Below, piece by piece: positions 47,777-58,878 of a DNA stretch of 64,000 nucleotides (positions within the stretch are counted from its first letter, which is position 1; every line of letters starts with the position of its first letter). The notes under the pieces were generated by a model. It was not told the origin of the DNA. It searched no databases and saw only the letters and a program-made list of their open reading frames with translations. The translations under genes were made by a program, and so were the position numbers. The stretch is from the NCBI GenBank assembly GCA_018058095.1, contig JAGPCO010000010.1:1-64000 (forward strand), written 5' to 3'. The stretch comes from Kofleriaceae bacterium. GTDB lineage: Bacteria; Myxococcota_A; Polyangia; Haliangiales; Haliangiaceae.

Positions 47777-50503
47777 TCAGGGCGCGGGCGCTGGAGGTGG
47801 GCGCAGGTACGGCCGAGGCGGCTCGAGCGTGTCGGCCCGGACCACGGCGATCCACGCCTCGGTGCTCACCACGGCGCGCAGCCGCACCGTGTGCTGCCCG
47901 TCGGCGAGCTCGAACGCGGCTGGCTCGCTGCCGTGGTGGGCGGGGCCGTCGTCGACGCGCAGCTCGGCGTCGGCGCCGATCGAGCGCAGGCGGTAGGTCC
48001 CGGCCAGGCGCAGCCGGCGGCGGACCTCGATCTCGATCGGGCCGGCGTCGGCCACCACCTTGATCACCGGCGACGTGAAGGGCCAGCCAGGCTGGGCGTC
48101 GTTGAGCACGGTGTGAACCGCGTCGGCCACGGTGCCGAGGTCGCCGCAGGTGTGGCGCCCCTCGCTGATCGCGAAGCGACAGTCCTGCCACGGGCCGCCG
48201 ATGGCGCGGGCCCGCACCTCGGCCTCGCCGCGCAGGCCGACGCCGACCGCGACGGTGCGGGCCGGGCGGGTGGCCTGCCAGTAGCCGAGGCCGAGCACGA
48301 CGACGGCGGTGGCCACGGTCAGCGCCGGCGCGGCCAGGGCCCGGCGGGCCAGGCGGCTGGCCTGGGCGCGCACCGCCACGTACCGCCGCAGCACCCGCCG
48401 CTGCCAGCGCGGCCGGCTCCACACCACGATGATGCCGACCGCGAGCAGCAGCGCGGCGCCGGCCAGGCCGCGCCCGGCGCCGTCCGAGGGCAGCGGTCCG
48501 TCCGGCGTGAGCACGGTGCGGCCGGGCGGCAGCCAGCCCGCGACGACGTGCAGCGCGCCGCCTGGGATGGTCGGCACCGCGCCGAGTGGGACGGCCTGGC
48601 CGTCCTCGCCCAGCGCGCGAGCGCGCCAGCGCGGGTAGTAGCCCATGCCGAACGTGACCAGGGCCGGCGCGTCGGTGCCGGACAGCTCGACCTCGACCCG
48701 GTCATCGCGCAGGGTCACGACCCGGACCTGTCCGGCGCCGGCCTCGACACGGGCGAACTGCCCGTCCCAGCCCGGCACCTCCCGGACCACGTACGGGCCA
48801 AACCGCTGCTCGGTCGCCGGGTCTCCGGCCGGGTGGCCGTGGTCGCGGGCGATGACCCAGCGGACGTTGAAGCGGTGCAGGCTGGCCGGGCTGGTGTCCT
48901 CGATGCGCTCGCGCAGCAGCATGTCGGGGATGGGGCCCATGTGCAGCGTCGGCAGGCCGGTCTCGGCGGTGAGGTGGAAGCTGTAGTGGGCGCCGCCGAG
49001 GTCGAACAGGGCGCGGGCGAAGGCGTCGGGTCGCTGCTCGGCCGCGCGCGTGTGGCCCCACGCCACCAGCAGGTCCTGGCCGCTCGGATCGGCCTGGGCG
49101 GTGGCGGTGGTGAGCGCGAGCGAGCGCTGCTGCTGCCAGGCGGGTACGAGCGCGCGCCCGGCCAGCGCCAGCGTGATCGCCGCCAGCGCCCCGGCGACCT
49201 GACGGCGGCGCCCGCTGGCGCCGGCCCAGCCGCGCCCGGCCGCGCGCACCAGCTCGGCCGCCAGCACCGCGACGCCGGCGTACACCATGGGCCGCAGCAG
49301 CGCGTACAGGCGATCGGCGCCGAGGCGGGCCAGCTCCAGGCTGGGGCCGAGGTCGAGCACCAGGTACGGCGCGTCGGTGAACGCCGCGAAGTACACCGCC
49401 GCGCTGGCCGCCAGCAGCGTCGGCGCGGCCCGGCGCGACACCAGCGCGAAGGCCAGGCCGACGTAGCCGGCGTAGACCACGCCGGCCAGCTGGGTGAACG
49501 GGTGCGGCCAGGCCAGCACGTCCTCGAGCAGGCGGCCGGGCGATCGCAGCGCGGCCGAGAAGTGCTGGCCGTACTCGATCAGCCGGGCCCCGAGCGGGGC
49601 CCACACCACCGCGGCCAGGGCCACGCCGAGCGCCAGGTGGGCGGCGCCGATCAGCGCGCGCCGCGGCGGCACGTCGACCGCCAGCAGGGCGACCAGGCCG
49701 AGGCCGACGGCGACGCCGGCGACGCCGAGCAGCGCCGACGGATGGGTGGCGCACGCCAGCGCGGTCCACACCCAGATGGCGACGGTCCGGCCCAGGCGGG
49801 GGCGGGCCAGGTGATCGAGCAGCGCGACCACCGCGGCCAGCGTGAACACCTGGGCCACCGCGCTGTGCAAGAGGCCCCACTCGACGATGCCCGACACCCC
49901 GCCGGCGGAGATGGTGCCCTTGTCGACCAGCATGGCGACGCCGATGGCGGCGGCGACCGGGGCCGAGCCGACCCGCAGCGCCAGCCGGGTCGTGCCGACG
50001 GCGATGCCGACGTGGGCGGCGATGGCGGTGGCGGTCAGGGCGGTCGCCAGGTGATCGGTCCAGCCGCCGAGGTGGGCGACCGCGGCGACCAGCAGGTACG
50101 ACAGCGCCGGGTACAGCTCGAACGGGGAGTCGCCGGTCGACACCGCGTGGGTCCAGGTCGGCAGCGTCGTCGACGGGAAGTCCGCCATGATCGTGGTCAA
50201 GGCGGCGTGCTGGCAGCCCCAGTCGCCCATGGTCCACGACAGCGGCGTGCTCACCGCCGGCGCGAACACCGCGACGCCGAACAGCACGACGACGGCGACG
50301 GCGAGGCCGCCGGCCCAGGCCGCCGACGGCCGCGGCGCCCAGGCGCGCACCGTCGGCGCCACCGCGACCGCGCCGACGCCGGCGGCGGCGAGCAGCCCGA
50401 GCAGGCACAGCCCGGCCACGGTGGTGCCGGGGAAGGCGAGGGAGGTGAGGGCGGCGCCGAGGAGGACCGGCAGCCAGGGCCGCTGGCGGAGGAGATCGTG
50501 CAT
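47777..50503 (-). CDS. Large polytopic membrane protein, GT-C/YfhO-like
   Basis: A 908-residue protein. The first 500 residues hold about 12 membrane spans. A large extracytoplasmic region (about 520-680) follows, two more spans lie near 690-790, and a C-terminal beta domain closes it. The first outer loop has WTMGDWGCQHAALTTI, with an Asp in the position where GT-C glycosyltransferases carry the catalytic residue, and the loop STGDSPFELYPALSY fits the same. The C-terminal part resembles carbohydrate-binding sandwiches. It is probably a lipid-linked-sugar transferase of the cell envelope. No glycan cluster surrounds it, so the call is structural only. Confidence 0.68.
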   Translation of the reverse strand: MHDLLRQRPWLPVLLGAALTSLAFPGTTVAGLCLLGLLAAAGVGAVAVAPTVRAWAPRPSAAWAGGLAVAVVVLFGVAVFAPAVSTPLSWTMGDWGCQHAALTTIMADFPSTTLPTWTHAVSTGDSPFELYPALSYLLVAAVAHLGGWTDHLATALTATAIAAHVGIAVGTTRLALRVGSAPVAAAIGVAMLVDKGTISAGGVSGIVEWGLLHSAVAQVFTLAAVVALLDHLARPRLGRTVAIWVWTALACATHPSALLGVAGVAVGLGLVALLAVDVPPRRALIGAAHLALGVALAAVVWAPLGARLIEYGQHFSAALRSPGRLLEDVLAWPHPFTQLAGVVYAGYVGLAFALVSRRAAPTLLAASAAVYFAAFTDAPYLVLDLGPSLELARLGADRLYALLRPMVYAGVAVLAAELVRAAGRGWAGASGRRRQVAGALAAITLALAGRALVPAWQQQRSLALTTATAQADPSGQDLLVAWGHTRAAEQRPDAFARALFDLGGAHYSFHLTAETGLPTLHMGPIPDMLLRERIEDTSPASLHRFNVRWVIARDHGHPAGDPATEQRFGPYVVREVPGWDGQFARVEAGAGQVRVVTLRDDRVEVELSGTDAPALVTFGMGYYPRWRARALGEDGQAVPLGAVPTIPGGALHVVAGWLPPGRTVLTPDGPLPSDGAGRGLAGAALLLAVGIIVVWSRPRWQRRVLRRYVAVRAQASRLARRALAAPALTVATAVVVLGLGYWQATRPARTVAVGVGLRGEAEVRARAIGGPWQDCRFAISEGRHTCGDLGTVADAVHTVLNDAQPGWPFTSPVIKVVADAGPIEIEVRRRLRLAGTYRLRSIGADAELRVDDGPAHHGSEPAAFELADGQHTVRLRAVVSTEAWIAVVRADTLEPPRPYLRPPPAPAP

Positions 50504-50627
50504 GGCGAGGCGGCCGGCGCCGACGGTCGCGCGCGGCCGCCGAGGTGGTCAAGCCCTGGCCGGGCCATCCGGCGGCTCGCCCGTGTCGCCTGGTGCGCCG
50601 GCGCGGCCGCGCTCGCGCCAGGGGCGC

Positions 50628-50633
50628 TACACT
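50628..50633 (+). promoter_or_regulatory. Putative -10 box (TACACT) for tilS
   Basis: TACACT is 6 nt before GTG 50640 (GCGGGG). The site supports that start and a leaderless mRNA. Confidence 0.5.
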
Positions 50634-50639
50634 GCGGGG

Positions 50640-51917
50640 GTGTCCGCCGGCGTAGCGCTCGCCGATCGCCTGGCCGCCGAGGTCGAGCGGGTGGTGGTCG
50701 ACGCCGGCCTGGCGCCGGCGCGGGGCGCGGGCGCGCCGCTCGGGGTGGCCTGCTCGGGTGGGGCCGACTCGCTGCTGCTGGCGGACGTGGCCATCGCCGC
50801 GTTCGGGCCGGGCCGGGTCGTGGTGATCCACGTCGATCATCAGCTCCAGCCCGGCTCGGCCGACGTCGCCGCCGCGGTCGCGGCCTGGGCCCGCGGGCGC
50901 GGCGCCCAGGCCGAGGTGGTCGCGGTGCAGGTCGCGCCCGGCGCGTCTCTCGAGGCCAGCGCGCGGGCAGCGCGGTACCGCGCGCTCGACGAGGTCGGCG
51001 CCCGCCGCGGCCTGGCGGTCATCCTGACCGGGCACAGCCGGACCGACCTGGCCGAGACCGTGGTGCTGCGCCTGCTGCGCGGCAGCGGCCCGCCCGGCCT
51101 GGGCGGCATCCCGCCGGTGCGTGGCCGGTACCGGCGGCCATGGCTGGGCTTCGATCGGGCCGAGCTGGCCGCGCACGCGTCGGCGCGAGGGCTCCCGGTC
51201 ATGGAGGATCCGATGAACACCGACCAGCGCCTGGCCCGGGTCCGGGTCCGGACCGAGCTCATGCCGCGCCTGCGGGCCGAGTCGCCCGGGCTCGACCTGC
51301 ACCTGGCCCGCCTGGCCCACGCCATGGCCGAGTGGACCGCGGTGATCGATCAGCTGGCCAGCCCGCACCTGGGGCCGGTCGGGCTGGCGCCGGGTGAGCT
51401 CGACGATGGGCCCGAGCCGACGCTCGAGTGCGCGCGCCTGGGCAGGGTCGCGCCGGCCATCGGCAAGCGGGTCGTGCAGCGTGCCGCGTTCGCCGCCGGC
51501 CTCGAGCTCGGCCCGGCCCACCTGGCGGCGGTGTGGCGCCTGGTCCGCACGCCGGATCGCGGCACGCTGGCGATCGACGTGCCGGGCGGCCGGGCCGTGC
51601 GCGAGTACGGCCTCCTCCGCTTCACCCGCGCCGGGGCGCCGATGGTGGCGCGGGCGGTGGCGCCGCTGCGGATCGTCGGCGCCGGCGATCGGGCGTTCAC
51701 GGTGCGCCCGGTCCGTGCCGGCGATCGCATGCGGCCGGCTCGCCTGCGCGGGCGCTCTCGCAAGCTGTCGGATCTGTTCGTCGACGCCAAGGTGCCGCGG
51801 ACCCACCGGGCCCGGGCCCGGGTGGTGGTCGACGACACCAGCGGCGAGATCGTGTGGGCCGAGCACCTCGGGCTGGCCCATCGCGCGTCGATCCGGGTCG
51901 AGCTCGACGAGGGCTGA
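50640..51917 (+). CDS. tilS: tRNA(Ile)-lysidine synthase
   Basis: A 425-residue cytoplasmic enzyme that modifies C34 of the tRNA-Ile with anticodon CAU so that it reads AUA. The PP-loop ATP motif SGGADS is at 39-44. Further family marks are [10 protein letters not shown], the ARYRAL motif, [20 protein letters not shown] and LGGIPPVRG. The C-terminal domain (about 350-425) with [35 protein letters not shown] is typical. GTG 50640 is fixed by the adjacent -10-like box. ftsH follows 143 bp downstream, as is frequent in bacteria. Confidence 0.94.
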   Translation: MSAGVALADRLAAEVERVVVDAGLAPARGAGAPLGVACSGGADSLLLADVAIAAFGPGRVVVIHVDHQLQPGSADVAAAVAAWARGRGAQAEVVAVQVAPGASLEASARAARYRALDEVGARRGLAVILTGHSRTDLAETVVLRLLRGSGPPGLGGIPPVRGRYRRPWLGFDRAELAAHASARGLPVMEDPMNTDQRLARVRVRTELMPRLRAESPGLDLHLARLAHAMAEWTAVIDQLASPHLGPVGLAPGELDDGPEPTLECARLGRVAPAIGKRVVQRAAFAAGLELGPAHLAAVWRLVRTPDRGTLAIDVPGGRAVREYGLLRFTRAGAPMVARAVAPLRIVGAGDRAFTVRPVRAGDRMRPARLRGRSRKLSDLFVDAKVPRTHRARARVVVDDTSGEIVWAEHLGLAHRASIRVELDEG

Positions 51918-52021
51918 GCCAGGCTCGTCGGGCGCGGATGACACGCGCGTGTCGGCGAAAAAAAGCTCGCGCCGACGACAACCCTGGCCATTTGGGGCAT
52001 GGCGGCCTGGCGCTTCGTGGG

Positions 52022-52027
52022 TATACT
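52022..52027 (+). promoter_or_regulatory. -10 box (TATACT) for ftsH
   Basis: TATACT is 33 nt before GTG 52061. It gives a short untranslated leader of about 27 nt with no strong SD. The 143-bp gap after tilS also has an A-rich tract (GAAAAAAAG) near 51958-51966. Confidence 0.45.
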
Positions 52028-52060
52028 GACAAAACCCAAGGGCTAACCAGGACTTCCCCA

Positions 52061-54006
<1,946 letters not shown>

Positions 54007-54010
<4 letters not shown>

Positions 54011-54936
54011 GCACGGCGGCGCGGCCCGGCGCGCCTGTTCTTCACGTCGGGGTCCAGGTCGGGGTCGAGCTCGCCGGGGCGGGCAGGGTGGGTGGTGTGC
54101 CCGGCCGACCCCGGATCATGGGCGTGATCAACGTCACGCCCGACTCGTTCTCCGATGGTGGCCGGTTCGCCGGGGTCGAGGCCGCGGTGGCCCACGGCCA
54201 TGCCCTGGTCGCGGCCGGCGCCGACCTGCTCGACGTTGGTGGCGAGAGCACCCGCCCGGGCGCGGCCCGGGTCAGCGCCGACGAGGAGATGGCCCGGGTG
54301 GTGCCGGTCATCACCCGGCTGGCCCGCGAGCTGGTGGTGCCGGTGTCGGTCGACACGGTGAAGGCCGAGGTCGCGCGGGCGGCGGTGGAGGCCGGCGCCC
54401 TCCTGGTCAACGACGTCTCGGGTGGCCTGGCCGATCCGGCCATGGGCGCCGCGATCGACGCGCTGGGGGTCACCTACGTCGTCGGCTTCCTGCCGGTGGT
54501 CACCTCGCTCGCCCAGGTCCACACCGAGGCGCGGCCGCCTCCCCGCTGGACCGAGGTGGCCGACGGGCTGGCCGCGCGCCTGCGCGTGCTGGGGCCGGCG
54601 GCGCGGGCCCGGGCCTGGGTCGATCCGGGGCTGGGGTTTGCGCCCGGTGCCGACCCCGCCGCCAACCTGGCCCTGCTGCGCCACGCCGGCGACCTCGGCC
54701 GCGCCGTCGGCTGCCCGGTGGTGGTCGGCCCGTCGCGCAAGCGGTTCCTGCGCGTGCTGCTCGAGCGCGCCGGGCCCATCGCCGCCCCGGGTGGTCGAGG
54801 CCCGATCGACGAGGCCGCGCTCGACGCCGCCACGGTCGGCGCCTGCCTGCTCGCCAGCGGCGCCGGCGCCGCCGTGTTGCGTGTGCACAATGTGGCGTTG
54901 CTTCACGCCGCGCTGACGGTGTACACCGGAGGATAG
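54007..54936 (+). CDS. folP: Dihydropteroate synthase
   Basis: A 309-residue TIM-barrel enzyme that joins 7,8-dihydropterin pyrophosphate and p-aminobenzoate for folate. Signatures present are [16 protein letters not shown] (residues about 38-53), [39 protein letters not shown] and GPSRKRFLR. The conserved loop usually written MHMRGTPRTMQ is missing; the aligned part reads [18 protein letters not shown]. This substitution is atypical, so activity should be judged with care. GTG 54007 overlaps the ftsH stop. A Pro/Gly leader of about 35 residues precedes the barrel. Confidence 0.88.
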
Positions 54937-54986
54937 CGGCGCGCGGATCCGGCTGCGGCGGCCGGTCGGCACCGCCAAACGGTGGC

Positions 54987-55880
54987 ATGAGCGCGGCGTT
55001 GCCGACCATCTTCCAGGGCCTGAGCGTGCAGTCGGCGATCACCACGGTGGTCGACGTCGCGCTGGTCTACTACCTCATCTATCGCCTGCTGCTCACCATT
55101 CGCGGCACCCGGGCCGCGCAGATGGTGGTCGGCATCGTCCTCATCGGCGCCGCCTTCTTCGTGGCCGAAAGGCTCGAGCTGACCACGGTGTCGTGGCTGC
55201 TCGACAACTTCATCAGCTACTTCATCATCATCGTCATCGTCGTGTTCCAGCAGGACATCCGGCGCGCGCTCGGCCGCATCGGCCAGAACATCCTGCCGTT
55301 CGGCAAGGCCCGCGACACCTCGATGGCGGTCGACGAGGTGGTGGCGGCGGCCGCGCACCTGGCCCGGGCCAAGATGGGGGCGATCATCGTGTTCGAGCGC
55401 GAGGCCGCCCTGGAGGAGTTCGTCGACGACGCGACCCGGCTCGACGCCGCGGTGTCGCGCCAGCTGCTGGTGTCGCTGTTCGTGCCGGCGCGCGACAACG
55501 AGCTGCACGATGGCGCGGTGATCATCGGCCGCAACCGGCGGATCGACCTGGCCCGGGCCCTGCTGCCGCTGTCGCGCGCGACCGACCTCGGCCCCGAGTG
55601 GGGCACGCGCCATCGCGCCGCGCTCGGCATCACCGAGGACACCGACGCGGTGGCGGTGGTGGTGTCGGAGGAGCGCGGCGAGATCTCGCTGTGCCTGCGC
55701 GGCTCGATCGCGCGTGACCTCGAGGCCACCACCCTGCGCCGGGCCCTGCACGGCATCTTCGAGGGCGGCCGGGCCGACACCACCGCCGAGGAGGCCGAGG
55801 CCGCCGCCGAGATCGGCAAGGCGGTTGCCAGCCTGGGCGCCGCGGCGCGGCTCGAGCACCGGGCCGCGGAGGGGGACTGA
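54987..55880 (+). CDS. cdaA: Diadenylate cyclase CdaA (c-di-AMP synthase)
   Basis: A 297-residue protein. The N-terminus has three membrane spans (about 15-35, 45-62, 76-88), as in CdaA. The DAC domain follows, with the catalytic DGA at 175-177 (ELHDGAVII) and RHR at 208-210 (GTRHRAALG). It condenses two ATP to cyclic di-AMP, which controls potassium transport, cell wall and osmotic balance. The next gene is the YbbR partner, coupled by TGATG. The glmM gene that usually completes the set is absent from the window. A TrkA-C fragment at the left edge could be a target of c-di-AMP, but it is 55 kb away. Confidence 0.95.
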   Translation: MSAALPTIFQGLSVQSAITTVVDVALVYYLIYRLLLTIRGTRAAQMVVGIVLIGAAFFVAERLELTTVSWLLDNFISYFIIIVIVVFQQDIRRALGRIGQNILPFGKARDTSMAVDEVVAAAAHLARAKMGAIIVFEREAALEEFVDDATRLDAAVSRQLLVSLFVPARDNELHDGAVIIGRNRRIDLARALLPLSRATDLGPEWGTRHRAALGITEDTDAVAVVVSEERGEISLCLRGSIARDLEATTLRRALHGIFEGGRADTTAEEAEAAAEIGKAVASLGAAARLEHRAAEGD

Positions 55881-56992
55881 TGGGGCGGGGCCGGCGCGAG
55901 ACCATCGGCCCGCTCGGGCGCATGCCGGCCCGGCAGAGCGCACGGCCGCCGCTACCGGCGAGCAAGGCGCCGACGCCACCCGCGGCGCGGCCGCCGCCGC
56001 CGCCCTCGGGCGTGGCCGGCGGAGGGCACGACTCCGGGCGGGGATGGCTGGGCCGGGCCCTGCTCGACAACCTCGGGCTCAAGGCGCTGTCGCTGGTGCT
56101 GGCGCTGACGGTGTTCCTGCTCATCAACACCGATCGCGATCGGGAGATCACCGCGCGCGTCGGCGTGTCGTACCAGTTCCCCGATGACCGCGTGCTGGTG
56201 TCGGAGCGGATCGAGGAGGTGCGCATCACCGTGCGCGGGCCGTGGCGCCGGCTGCGGCGGTTCGACGAGCGCGAGATCGATCGGATCGACCTCGACCTGA
56301 CCTCGGCCCAGGACGGTCAGGTCGCCATCACCCCGCGCATGATCGACCTGCCCAAGGGGCTGACGCTCACCTCGATCAGCCCACGCACCATCCGGGTCGC
56401 GTTCGAGCGACGGCTCGACAAGAAGCTCGAGGTCGCGCCGATCCTGGTCGGCCGCCCGGCCCACGGCTTCGTCGTCGCCGAGGTCGTGGCCAGCCCGGCC
56501 GCGGTCACGGTGCGCGGCGCCGACAGCGCCATCGGCACGCTGGCGACCATGCGCACGGCGGAGGTCCGGGTCGACGGTCGGTCGGAGTCGTTCACCAGCA
56601 CGGTCGCGCTGCTGCCACCGGAAGGGGTCGCGGTCGAGCCGACCACCGAGGTGTCGATCGCCGTCAAGATCGAGGAGCAGCTGGTGACCCAGCGGCTGGG
56701 CAAGGTCGCGGTCGCGGTGCGCGGGGATGTGGCCGATCCGGGTCGGATCGTCATCACGCCGGCCGAGGTGTCGGTCGTCCTGACCGGCGCCATGCGGGCG
56801 GTCGAGCGAGCGATGGCCGACGGGGTTCGCCCGGTGGTCAAGGTCCAGCCGGCCGACGCCGGCCGCCGGACCCGGGCGACGGTGACCATCGAGGGCCTGC
56901 CACCCGGCATCGGCGTCGAGCTGGTGCCGACGGTGGTGGAGCTGTCGCCCCGGCGCGCGCCGCCGCCACCCGCGCCGGCGCCCGCGCCGTAA
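55880..56992 (+). CDS. cdaR: YbbR-domain protein (CdaA regulator CdaR-like)
   Basis: A 370-residue protein with a Pro/Ala-rich cytoplasmic N-terminus (1-50), one membrane span (about 60-82: GLKALSLVLALTVFLLINTD), and an extracytoplasmic series of about three YbbR repeats. These show patterns such as ITVRGPWRRLRRF, ITPRMIDLPKGLTLTSISPRTIRVAFERR, and APILVGRPAHGFVVAEVVASPAAVTVRGADSAI. CdaR binds CdaA in the membrane and tunes it. The start ATG shares a base with the cdaA stop. The tail is Pro/Ala-rich. Confidence 0.9.
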   Translation: MGRGRRETIGPLGRMPARQSARPPLPASKAPTPPAARPPPPPSGVAGGGHDSGRGWLGRALLDNLGLKALSLVLALTVFLLINTDRDREITARVGVSYQFPDDRVLVSERIEEVRITVRGPWRRLRRFDEREIDRIDLDLTSAQDGQVAITPRMIDLPKGLTLTSISPRTIRVAFERRLDKKLEVAPILVGRPAHGFVVAEVVASPAAVTVRGADSAIGTLATMRTAEVRVDGRSESFTSTVALLPPEGVAVEPTTEVSIAVKIEEQLVTQRLGKVAVAVRGDVADPGRIVITPAEVSVVLTGAMRAVERAMADGVRPVVKVQPADAGRRTRATVTIEGLPPGIGVELVPTVVELSPRRAPPPPAPAPAP

Positions 56993-57100
56993 CGGGACGG
57001 TGAGGAGGTCGCCAGCTGGCGGCCAGTCCGGATCGAGCGGAGCCGACGTGGCTCGCCGAAGGCGGACCCCGTCGAGACAGCGAAGCGAGGAACGGACGAC

Positions 57101-57197
57101 GCAGCCTGCTAGTCAGGTCGCTCTGGCAGGCTGCTGAACCACGACGCCCGTCCCGTCGGCAGGAGCCGCCGGCACGAGTTCTTCGGCGGCCTGCTAG
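57101..57197. repeat. Dispersed palindromic repeat, copy 3
   Basis: The sequence is homologous to copy 1 (19790-19888): GCAGCCTGCTAGTCA, then a GCAGGCTGCTGAA arm, the identical core CCCGTCCCGTCGGCAGGAG, and a GGCGGCCTGCTAG end. The final CTAG contains the TAG stop (minus strand, 57194-57196) of the next gene. The 108 bp before it (56993-57100) hold nothing recognisable. Confidence 0.8.
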
Positions 57198-57445
57198 CCG
57201 CGGCCGCGAGGGCCTTCGGCCATGCTGATGCCGGTGAGCACGTTGGGGCAGATCGCGAGCTCCTTGGCCTCGCGGATCATGCGGCCCTGGTTGTCGACGA
57301 GCTTGGCGTCGGACAGGACCACGAACTGGACCGGCCCGGCCGAGGGCTGGCAGGACGCGAGGTAACCGGTGACCTTGGCGCCGGTGTCGTACTCGAGGGT
57401 GACCCGGTGGCTGATCATGTCGTGCAGCTTGGCGTAGTCAGGCAT
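57194..57445 (-). CDS. Small conserved beta-barrel-like protein
   Basis: An 83-residue cytoplasmic protein. ATG 57445 gives MPDYAKLHDMISHRVTLEYDTGAKVTGYLASCQPS. The alternation of strands with a central Gly turn (VTLEYDTGAKVTGYLASC, VQFVVLSDAKLVDNQG) resembles Sm/SH3-like small barrels, which often bind RNA or a peptide. I do not know a named family. The stop codon lies in the repeat downstream. It is divergent from the phosphatase gene, with 30 bp between the starts and a shared GTATAC. Confidence 0.6.
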   Translation of the reverse strand: MPDYAKLHDMISHRVTLEYDTGAKVTGYLASCQPSAGPVQFVVLSDAKLVDNQGRMIREAKELAICPNVLTGISMAEGPRGRG

Positions 57446-57456
57446 GGGCACGCGTC

Positions 57457-57462
57457 GTATAC
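57457..57462. promoter_or_regulatory. Shared GTATAC, possible overlapping divergent -10 boxes
   Basis: The palindrome GTATAC gives TATACG on the minus strand (10 nt from ATG 57445) and TATACC on the plus strand (12 nt from ATG 57476). If both are used, the two genes would compete for one site. Confidence 0.35.
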
Positions 57463-57475
57463 CACGGCCACGGCC

Positions 57476-58168
57476 ATGGCCGCGGTTCACTCCAGCTCCC
57501 GGTCACCACACGACGCGGGCGCCCACACGCCCGGGCCGACCCGCCTGGTCTGGGTCCGGCACGGGGAGGCCGACAACAACGCCGAGCAGCGGTTCGGCGG
57601 CTGGAGCGACCTCGGCCTGACCGCGCGCGGGCGGGCCCAGGCGGCGGCGGCTGGCCAGGCGGTGGCGGCGCTGGCGCCGACCGCGATCGTCGCCAGCGAC
57701 CTGCCGCGCGCGGCCGAGACGGCGCGGGCGATCGCCGGCGCGGCCGGGCTCGAGGTCGCGTTCGATCTGCGCCTGCGCGAGCGTAGCCTGGGCGTGTTCG
57801 ACGGCCTGCGGTTCACCGACGCCGAGCGGCGTGATCCCGTCGCCTACGCACGCCTGCTGGCGCGCGACCCGGACGCGGTTCCCGACGGGGGCGAGCGGCT
57901 CGCCACGGTGTTCGCGCGTGTCGGCGCGGCGGTCGACGACCTCGTCGCCGCCCACCCCGGCGGGCGCGTGGTGGTGGTCAGCCATGGCATCGCCCTGTTC
58001 CACGCCTTTTCCCACGTGTGTGGGCTCGGCTGCCCGGGGCCTGATCAGCAGGTCTTCACCCTGGTCGACAACGCGTCGCTGTCCCACCTCGAGCACCGCG
58101 TCGAGGCCGGCCGCCCGCGCTGGCGCATCGTCGCCTGGAACCGGGTCGACCACCTCGCCGGCCTGTAG
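57476..58168 (+). CDS. Histidine phosphatase family protein
   Basis: A 230-residue protein of the phosphoglycerate mutase-like superfamily. The catalytic RHGE is at 28-31 (VWVRHGEADNN), followed by FGGWSDLGLTARGRAQA, the second-half ASDLPRAAETARAI, ERSLGVFDGL and VVVSHG. Members include cofactor-dependent phosphoglycerate mutases, alpha-ribazole phosphatases and broad phosphatases. The 9-residue insert and short C-terminus favour a phosphatase. Start ATG 57476 follows the shared GTATAC; the longer frame reads through the neighbour's start. Confidence 0.88.
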   Translation: MAAVHSSSRSPHDAGAHTPGPTRLVWVRHGEADNNAEQRFGGWSDLGLTARGRAQAAAAGQAVAALAPTAIVASDLPRAAETARAIAGAAGLEVAFDLRLRERSLGVFDGLRFTDAERRDPVAYARLLARDPDAVPDGGERLATVFARVGAAVDDLVAAHPGGRVVVVSHGIALFHAFSHVCGLGCPGPDQQVFTLVDNASLSHLEHRVEAGRPRWRIVAWNRVDHLAGL

Positions 58169-58189
58169 CGGCGACCGCCGCGCGCCTGG

Positions 58190-58522
58190 TCAGCGCGACC
58201 AGAACGACTGCTTGATGATGAAGTTCGCCAGCGGCCGGCGTGCCTCGGCCACGTCGGCGAAGCGCAGGGCGACGCCGCCGCGTGACGGATCGAGGCGGAC
58301 GACCTCGGCGGCCAGCCGCACGGTGCCGTGGGCCGGGAGATCGACCTCGAGCTGCCCGGTCGGATCGACGCCGGCGGCATCGGTGGCCGGGATGTCGGCC
58401 GACAGGAACAGCCCGGTGTTGGACAGGTCGGCGACGATGCCGTCGACGACGTGGTCGCGCGAGCGGTACAGCGCGCGCAGCACGACCGGCACTCGCTCCG
58501 AGACGCGGCGATCAGACGACAC
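58190..58522 (-). CDS. PilZ-domain protein
   Basis: A 110-residue single-domain protein. The c-di-GMP-binding signature is present as R6-x3-R10 (DRRVSERVPV) and D32-x-S-x-x-G (DLSNTGLFL). The rest is the usual beta barrel ending RFADVAEARRPLANFI. GTG 58522 places RxxxR near the N-terminus as expected and is 6 nt after TACCGT; the longer frame to 58573 has an unrelated leader. It probably acts as a c-di-GMP receptor for motility, polysaccharide or cell-cycle functions. Confidence 0.88.
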   Translation of the reverse strand: MSSDRRVSERVPVVLRALYRSRDHVVDGIVADLSNTGLFLSADIPATDAAGVDPTGQLEVDLPAHGTVRLAAEVVRLDPSRGGVALRFADVAEARRPLANFIIKQSFWSR

Positions 58523-58528
58523 GGCCTG

Positions 58529-58534
58529 ACGGTA
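58529..58534 (-). promoter_or_regulatory. Putative -10 box (TACCGT) for the PilZ gene
   Basis: TACCGT on the minus strand is 6 nt before GTG 58522 (CAGGCC). No SD sequence is present. Confidence 0.45.
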
Positions 58535-58675
58535 GTGGACGTCACGATGTATGGCAACGTATGTGAGATCCACCAGCCCGGACTCTTCAAAGGTCGGACC
58601 AGTCGCGGGCGCTCGGGATCGGGGCCAAGGCGGAGTTTTTTCCGGGGCCTACCGGTCGGCGGCGTCGGGCGGTCC

Positions 58676-58704
58676 TTGAAACGCCGAGGCGAGTCAGGCA
58701 GATT
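58676..58704 (+). promoter_or_regulatory. Promoter for the tRNA-Lys/tRNA-Glu transcript
   Basis: TTGAAA at 58676-58681 and CAGATT at 58699-58704 with a 17-nt spacer. Initiation near 58711 would put a short leader before tRNA-Lys at 58720. Confidence 0.5.
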
Positions 58705-58719
58705 GCCGGCTCCGAACGG

Positions 58720-58792
<73 letters not shown>

Positions 58793-58805
58793 CGGTCCCC
58801 GCAAA

Positions 58806-58878
58806 GACCCCATCGTCTAGAGGCCTAGGACACCTGCCTTTCACGCAGGCGACGCGGGTTCAAATCCCGCTGGGGTCG
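58806..58878 (+). tRNA. tRNA-Glu (anticodon UUC)
   Basis: 73 nt. Acceptor stem GACCCCA with TGGGGTC, anticodon loop CTTTCAC with TTC, T arm GCGGGTTCAAATCCCGC, discriminator G. CCA is not encoded. It lies 13 nt after tRNA-Lys in the same transcript. Its last 20 bases plus CA form the unit of the array that follows. Confidence 0.97.
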
